From CAYZTD01 sp964638155 (GTDB lineage Archaea; Thermoplasmatota; E2; DHVEG-1): a DNA stretch of 8,759 nucleotides. The stretch lies in the NCBI GenBank assembly GCA_964638155.1, contig CAZWYI010000049.1, forward strand, positions 1 through 8,759, in the 5' to 3' direction. Positions 6,039 through 8,759 of this stretch are shown one piece after another (the first letter of the stretch is position 1; the number at the start of each line of letters is the position of its first letter). The notes beneath the pieces are model-generated. The model was given only the letters and a program-made list of their open reading frames with translations, did not search any database and was not told where the DNA came from. The position numbers and the translations under genes were made by a program.

Positions 6039-6185
6039 ATGTCATCAGAAGATACAGAGGATGTAGGCAAAAGGTTTCTTGAGGAAATCTCTCGTCTGGA
6101 ACAAAAAACAAATGGTATGACACCTGAAGAAAAACAACAATTCACAAGTTTAATAAAACACATCAGAGAACTCTGGAATGAATAA
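6039..6185 (+). CDS. 48-residue acidic helical protein
   Basis: From ATG 6039 the product is MSSEDTEDVGKRFLEEISRL, then EQKTNGMTPEEKQQFTSLIK and HIRELWNE. It is a soluble protein of two amphipathic helices separated by NGMT, with heptad-like hydrophobic spacing that suggests helical pairing. An in-frame ATG at 5973 would add 22 residues (MFFYTAFYMQ...), but that segment overlaps the 36-residue ORF and lacks a ribosome site. AAAGGAG at 6017-6023 lies 15 bases before 6039, long but usable with coupling from the upstream ORF. It converges on the winged-helix gene with nine bases between the stops. A role as a small partner of the regulator is conceivable but not shown. I do not recognise a family. 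Confidence 0.6.
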   Translation: MSSEDTEDVGKRFLEEISRLEQKTNGMTPEEKQQFTSLIKHIRELWNE

Positions 6186-6194
6186 AAAAAGATA

Positions 6195-6461
6195 TTAACG
6201 TTTATTTAGAAGAGCAAGAGCCTGCTGCAAAATAGCATCAAGTTTTTCTCCTTTATCTGTAGTATAATATAACGTATTACTGTCGTTATCCCTTCTTTCT
6301 TCGATAAAATCCTGTTCAATAAGCTTATCTAAATATTTATCCAGTTGTGTATTTGACATCTTTGCATTATACATCAACTGTGTTTTTTTAATACCCTCCC
6401 GGGTTTCAACTAAAATCTTGCATACTATATCTGATTCACTTCTTTTGGACTCAAATATCAT
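6195..6461 (-). CDS. Small winged-helix transcriptional regulator (archaeal HTH_45-like)
   Basis: The 88 residues fit a single winged-helix domain: helix 1 at about 9-20 (ESDIVCKILVET), helix 2 at about 25-34, recognition helix at about 37-50 (SNTQLDKYLDKLIEQ), wing at 51-68 (FIEERRDNDSNTLYYTT) and a C-terminal helix at 70-87 that probably dimerises. The lysine-poor recognition helix and TDKG after the wing are typical of the PF14947 (HTH_45) group common in archaea. There is no ligand domain. The ATG at 6461 is preceded by GGGAGG six bases upstream, and CTTATAT lies 45 nt upstream. A T7 tract at 6184-6190 may end its transcript. It is the only clear DNA-binding protein here and is placed next to the fibre and microORF promoters with inverted repeats, so local control is a reasonable inference. 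Confidence 0.85.
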   Translation of the reverse strand: MIFESKRSESDIVCKILVETREGIKKTQLMYNAKMSNTQLDKYLDKLIEQDFIEERRDNDSNTLYYTTDKGEKLDAILQQALALLNKR

Positions 6462-6502
6462 TTTTTCCTCCCTTCGTTAATCCATCGGTAAAAAATACAT
6501 AA

Positions 6503-6509
6503 ATATAAG
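6503..6509 (-). promoter_or_regulatory. TATA box (CTTATAT) of the winged-helix gene
   Basis: The minus strand reads CTTATATTTATG, centred about 45 nt before ATG 6461. This predicts a leader of about 20 nt, long enough to contain the GGGAGG ribosome site. The same CTTATAT core at a similar distance precedes the genes at 7792 and 8231. Confidence 0.5.
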
Positions 6510-6601
6510 ATGTAATAAAAATGTTACGTTTTAAAAAAAATTTCTTTATAAAAATAACACATTTTTTTAAATATGTTGCAAATAAACATAAAATATTGTC
6601 T

Positions 6602-6730
6602 CTAAAAAAACTTGTAAATAGCATATACTAAAGCACTTATGCCAATTGCAATCAATTTAATTAGAGCAAATAATAAAAAATAAGATTTGGAAGAGAAGAG
6701 CTCTTTTATATTCTTCTTGTTTTTACAACC
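6602..6730 (-). pseudogene. Probable 3' remnant of a small membrane-protein gene
   Basis: Between an in-frame TGA at 6731-6733 and a TAG at 6602-6604, 42 codons encode GCKNKKNIKELFSSKSYFLL followed by FALIKLIAIGISALVYAIYK and Phe-Phe. This is a charged start followed by a good membrane helix of about 20 residues. No ATG, GTG or TTG occurs before the helix, so the gene seems to have lost its start, unless a non-standard ATA or ATT codon is used. Its upstream boundary coincides with the left end of intergenic repeat copy 2, which could mean the repeat interrupted or replaced the 5' end. I do not recognise the family. A chance hydrophobic frame in AT-rich DNA remains possible. Confidence 0.35.
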
Positions 6731-6826
6731 TCAAAAACTTAACTAGACTCGACAAAATACGAGTTATTTTAAGTGATACTAATTACTAGATTATGGCTTA
6801 CACCCCGCAAAAATTTGTTACATCTC
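6720..6826 (+). repeat. Intergenic repeat, copy 2
   Basis: Bases 6746-6808 align without gaps to 8460-8522, 42 of 63 identical by hand count. The shared blocks are ACTCGA, AAATACGAG, ATTTTA, AGATT and TACACCC. The right-hand part (6791-6826) matches copy 1. ACTCG (6747-6751) and CGAGT (6760-6764) form a small hairpin that is also present in copy 3. It carries no credible gene. A 32-codon ATG frame (6793-6891) starts inside it. Confidence 0.6.
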
Positions 6827-6943
6827 TTCTGATTGGTGCTTTTTGTGTTAGTGTTTGTAGTTGTGTTTTTATTTTTTTACATCAAAACTGACAAATTGCA
6901 AAGTATACTCAAAGATGTTATGATTAACTCTTATTTTTACAAG

Positions 6944-7004
6944 TTCACCTATAAACACTTGACAAAAGAGTAGATAGCAGTATGTTAGGTTTTATAGAGG
7001 TGAA
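6944..7004. repeat. Long bulged inverted repeat with a TATA-like sequence in each arm
   Basis: TTCACCT-ATAAA at 6944-6955 pairs with TTTAT-AG-AGGTGAA at 6991-7004: 12 base pairs with a two-base bulge and a 35-base loop. Each arm, read inward, has TTCACCT followed by a TATA-like ATAAA or CTATAAAA. It lies about 50 nt beyond the PGF-CTERM stop codon. It could be a convergent promoter pair, an RNA hairpin or a regulator site. Confidence 0.45.
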
Positions 7005-7018
7005 TATTTCGATAGAAA

Positions 7019-7035
7019 ATAAAAAAAAAATTTTT
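7019..7035 (-). terminator. Oligo-T terminator after the PGF-CTERM gene
   Basis: About 16 bases past the TAA at 7052 the minus strand reads AAAAATTTTTTTTTTATTTT. A T10 tract without a strong stem is sufficient for archaeal termination. Confidence 0.5.
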
Positions 7036-7051
7036 AGATAGAATATGTCTA

Positions 7052-7792
7052 TTAATATTTCTTTTTCTTGGTTAAAACTAGCAGAACCGCTACAACTGCT
7101 ACAAATAGGCTTATGATTTCGAAACCAGGAGTTCCATTATCTGAGGTATCTCCATCATTGCTTGTATCCTCTTCGGTCTCTTTATTATCTGTATCTGTGC
7201 CGTCATCTTCTTCATCGGTAGTGTCATCTTCTGTTTCATCAGTATCATCTGTATCTTCATCTTCAGAATACCAATCAGCATACTCGTTTGGTGCATAATC
7301 ACCCCACTGTTCCTCAGAACTAGTATACTCGGATACATAACCATATACATTATAGGAGTCATCAGGATTATCTACTTCAAAAGTAGCTGTAAAAGTATCA
7401 CCAGATATTGGGTCACTAATCATATGATAAAAACCTGATGCTGCTCCTTCACCGCCTACCATTCCTTGTTCATTGGAATAATGAGCAATGTAATTGCTGT
7501 TATCGCCTTCTAGATGTATCCAATAGTTTATATCTTCAGAGTTTTCAATTTCTCCATCTACTTTCAAAGTCAGAGTTACTTGGCTGCCATCAAAAGAGTG
7601 TGTTACCTCTGTTATGTCAATGTTTGGTTTATCTCCAGTGTACTTGTTCCAGGACCAACCACCATCTGTTTCCTGATAATGCCATACATCACCTGTACTA
7701 TCAGTTTCAGTTACTGCTGCTACTGTTCCACTGATCGCTAAGATACAAACAACTGCGCCTACTAACAAAATGTTTCTTAGTGTCATATTCAT
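7052..7792 (-). CDS. Secreted PGF-CTERM protein with an acidic stalk (archaeosortase substrate)
   Basis: From ATG 7792 this is 246 residues. A signal peptide (about 1-26, LRNILLVGAVVCILAISG) leads to a beta-rich domain at about 30-175 with KPNIDITEVTHSFDGSQVTL and many Trp/Tyr residues, resembling DOMON or carbohydrate-binding folds but not assigned. Residues about 176-220 are a Thr/Asp/Glu stalk. The tail TPGFEIISLFVAVVAVLLVL plus KKKKY is a PGF-CTERM sorting signal, recognised in archaea by archaeosortase A, which replaces the helix with a lipid anchor. The frame also opens at TTG 7810, but the TATA (CTTATAT, 7834-7840) puts transcription near 7810, and AGG lies eight bases before ATG 7792; ATG 7786 is also possible. 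The gene stands alone between T-rich terminators and shares its promoter type with the broken BNR gene upstream. The archaeosortase itself is outside the window. Confidence 0.88.
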   Translation of the reverse strand: MNMTLRNILLVGAVVCILAISGTVAAVTETDSTGDVWHYQETDGGWSWNKYTGDKPNIDITEVTHSFDGSQVTLTLKVDGEIENSEDINYWIHLEGDNSNYIAHYSNEQGMVGGEGAASGFYHMISDPISGDTFTATFEVDNPDDSYNVYGYVSEYTSSEEQWGDYAPNEYADWYSEDEDTDDTDETEDDTTDEEDDGTDTDNKETEEDTSNDGDTSDNGTPGFEIISLFVAVVAVLLVLTKKKKY

Positions 7793-7833
7793 ACTTTTTC
7801 CTGTCTCCAAATCGTAGTTAAGAAAGTAGCCCT

Positions 7834-7840
7834 ATATAAG
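7834..7840 (-). promoter_or_regulatory. TATA box (CTTATAT) of the PGF-CTERM gene
   Basis: Minus-strand AAAACTTATATAGG is centred 45 nt before ATG 7792. The 12-base string AAAACTTATATA recurs exactly in the promoter of the BNR pseudogene. Confidence 0.6.
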
Positions 7841-7907
7841 TTTTAAAGAACTAAAAACAGTTTTTTTCATTAGAATTATACCAACGACATTTGTATAATA
7901 AATAATC

Positions 7908-7939
7908 AAAAAAAAGAGATATATTTTTTCGATATCTCT
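7908..7939 (-). terminator. Hairpin plus T8 terminator after the BNR pseudogene
   Basis: AGAGATAT (7915-7922) and ATATCTCT (7932-7939) form an 8-bp stem with a 9-base loop. On the minus strand it is followed at once by T8. It lies about 18 bases past the last codon of the pseudogene. This is a classic intrinsic-terminator shape. Confidence 0.7.
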
Positions 7940-7956
7940 AATATATCTATAGTATT

Positions 7957-8231
7957 TTATACGGCAATAGAAGGTACAGAACCATCGCTGATGTCTAAAG
8001 GGTCACTGAAGGTTTCTCCACCATCAGTGGATTTGGCAAACTTTACTGCGTTCTAGGCTAAATATATGTTGTCAGAGTTATCAAGTGCTATATCTGGTTT
8101 TCTTCCATAACCTGGGCTGGCATGTACATCTGTTCCAAAGTTTTCTGCTTTTACATTTTGTGTTAGGGTCATTCCTATTAATGCAGAATTAAAAAAAGAA
8201 CTGCTGCTAAAAATACTGCCTTTTTTCTCAT
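7957..8231 (-). pseudogene. Broken gene for a secreted Asp-box (BNR/sialidase-like) protein
   Basis: ATG 8231, with GGAGAT about nine bases upstream, begins a signal peptide MRKKAVFLAAVLF. At a T7 tract (8191-8197) the frame shifts. Adding one T continues it as NSALIGMTLTQNVKAENFGT, then DVHASPGYGRKPDIALDNSD and NIYLA. A TAG at 8053-8055 stands where BNR proteins have Trp (IYxAWN, TGG to TAG). Reading continues as NAVKFAKSTDGGETFSDPLD, which contains the Asp-box S-x-D-x-G-x-x-F, then ISDGSVPSIAV and a TAA after only about one propeller repeat. Intact relatives carry several such repeats and form extracellular beta-propellers. Three independent lesions (frameshift, nonsense, truncation) make this a pseudogene, although promoter and terminator remain intact. 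The frameshift alone could be a homopolymer sequencing error. Confidence 0.8.
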
Positions 8232-8276
8232 AAATTAATATCTCCCCAATTGAACTAAAAGTAAAAAATAAACCAT

Positions 8277-8283
8277 ATATAAG
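8277..8283 (-). promoter_or_regulatory. TATA box (CTTATAT) of the BNR pseudogene
   Basis: Minus-strand AAAAACTTATATATGG is centred 49 nt before ATG 8231, closely matching the PGF-CTERM promoter. It appears intact although the gene behind it is broken. Confidence 0.55.
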
Positions 8284-8434
8284 TTTTTAGAAATTCCATA
8301 GGAAACCTTATTTACAAAATAAAGAAAACAAGATTAATTTATTGCATTAAAGTATGATGTGCATTTTTCAGGTATTTTTCGAACTGTCTATACAAACCTG
8401 GTTCTTATTAATTCTGGATTAAAAACAATTTATT

Positions 8435-8525
8435 TTTTTACACCATCAAAAACATTTTGAACTCGATGAAATACGAGGCATTTTATGGAGTAGGGGATAT
8501 CAGATTTCGGCCTACACCCAACATT
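8435..8525 (+). repeat. Intergenic repeat, copy 3
   Basis: Shares the left-hand and central parts with copy 2 (42 of 63 ungapped positions at 8460-8522, plus TTTTTACAcC and TCAAAAAC blocks further left). It keeps the CTCG...CGAG hairpin (8462-8477) and adds GTAGG (8490-8494) paired with CCTAC (8511-8515). It lies directly 3' of the RelE-like gene. The whole interval 8284-8525 holds no gene that I can support. Confidence 0.6.
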
Positions 8526-8759
8526 TTAATTTATTGTTGGTCTCCACTTGTAAGCATCATCATGGTGATCAAAATAATAAACTGTAACAACTTCTTCTGT
8601 ATGATTTATATCAAAAATTAATACAAAATGAGAATTAATGTGAACTCTTGAAAAGTTTTGCAAAGGTGGACGAAGATGTTTATATTCATGATTTGGTTTT
8701 GATCTTATTTTACGGCTGGGAATACTGCGCGGTCTGAAGCGATAGCGTAAGACCCGTAG
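8526..8759 (-). CDS. RelE-family toxin, C-terminal part (runs off the window)
   Basis: 77 in-frame codons are visible and the frame is open at the right edge. The conserved part reads HEYKHLRPPLQNFSRVHINS, then HFVLIFDINHTEEVVTVYYF and DHHDDAYKW. The order LxPPL, F-x-R-V-H, a beta hairpin ending in F-V-L-I-F, an acidic turn and Tyr-x-Phe-Asp-His-His-Asp is typical of RelE/StbE-type toxins. Those are ribosome-dependent mRNA endonucleases of type II toxin-antitoxin pairs, about 85-95 residues long. The antitoxin normally precedes the toxin and would lie beyond 8759. The first 20 or so codons at the edge (LRVLRYRFRPRSI) are unusually Arg-rich and come from GC-rich DNA, so the true start or a junction may lie within them. 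It ends in TAA at 8526-8528, abutting repeat copy 3. Confidence 0.75.
   Translation of the reverse strand, partial: LRVLRYRFRPRSIPSRKIRSKPNHEYKHLRPPLQNFSRVHINSHFVLIFDINHTEEVVTVYYFDHHDDAYKWRPTIN

Larger units (their letters stand above)
6462..7051. other. Gene-poor interval between the winged-helix and PGF-CTERM genes
   Basis: This stretch of about 590 bases holds the winged-helix promoter (6503), a membrane-gene remnant (6602-6730), repeat copy 2 (6720-6826), a bulged inverted repeat (6944-7004) and the terminator of the PGF-CTERM gene. I find no intact gene in it. The rest is A/T-rich sequence with homopolymer tracts. Confidence 0.5.

Noticed and set aside
6521..6631. A 36-codon plus-strand frame (MLRFKKNFFIKITHFF...)
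   Set aside because: No ribosome site, only Lys/Phe/Ile-type codons expected from A/T homopolymers, and it overlaps the membrane-gene remnant on the other strand.
7068..7298. A plus-strand frame rich in Ser/Val opposite the PGF-CTERM gene
   Set aside because: It is the complement of the Asp/Glu/Thr stalk codons; low-complexity coding DNA commonly leaves such an open frame on the other strand.
29..8055. Pyrrolysine decoding of UAG as an explanation for the two in-frame TAG codons
   Set aside because: Both TAGs fall at residues expected to be Glu and Trp, one in a gene that is also frameshifted and truncated, and at least two other genes here appear to end normally in TAG. Decay explains the data better, though a genome check for pyl genes would settle it.

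Overview
The window looks like AT-rich archaeal DNA, most likely from a euryarchaeal or Thermoplasmatota-type lineage. The support is a secreted protein with a PGF-CTERM-type tail (Thr-Pro-Gly-Phe, a membrane helix, a Lys cluster), PKD-domain surface proteins, a TasA/camelysin-like fibre-type subunit, a small archaeal-style winged-helix regulator, and TATA-type promoters about 25-28 nt upstream of inferred transcription starts. The lineage is inferred; no rRNA or marker gene is present.

Layout, left to right. At 1-700 are two minus-strand genes: the N-terminal part of a PD-(D/E)XK nuclease-like protein, interrupted by an in-frame TAG where the catalytic Glu is expected, and an unidentified 90-residue protein. 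At 703-2810 is a membrane-bound transglutaminase-like protein whose stop codon overlaps the GTG start of a 36-residue CxxC...CxxC zinc ribbon. At 2811-3018 is non-coding DNA with the first copy of an intergenic repeat. At 3019-3264 is a three-helix membrane protein with a Pro-Gln (PQ-loop-like) motif. At 3371-5756 are two minus-strand surface-protein genes: a 457-residue PKD protein with a C-terminal membrane anchor, and a 281-residue TasA/SipW-substrate-like protein. The N-terminal domain of the first resembles parts of the second. Each promoter has a 7-bp inverted repeat around its TATA box. At 5887-6461 are two plus-strand microORFs behind a strong Shine-Dalgarno sequence, converging on a winged-helix regulator. 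At 6462-7051 is a gene-poor stretch with a probable gene remnant, repeat copy 2 and a long inverted repeat. At 7052-7792 is a secreted PGF-CTERM protein with an acidic stalk. At 7957-8231 is a broken gene for a secreted Asp-box (BNR) protein. At 8435-8525 is repeat copy 3. At 8526-8759 is the C-terminal part of a RelE-family toxin that runs off the window edge.

Most of the larger genes encode envelope or extracellular proteins, so this reads as a cell-surface island with accessory features: nuclease and BNR pseudogenes, a toxin fragment, and a diverged repeat family that tends to lie 3' of minus-strand genes. The winged-helix protein is the only clear transcription factor and is a candidate regulator of the adjacent fibre genes. 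No tRNA, rRNA, CRISPR array or complete insertion sequence was recognised.
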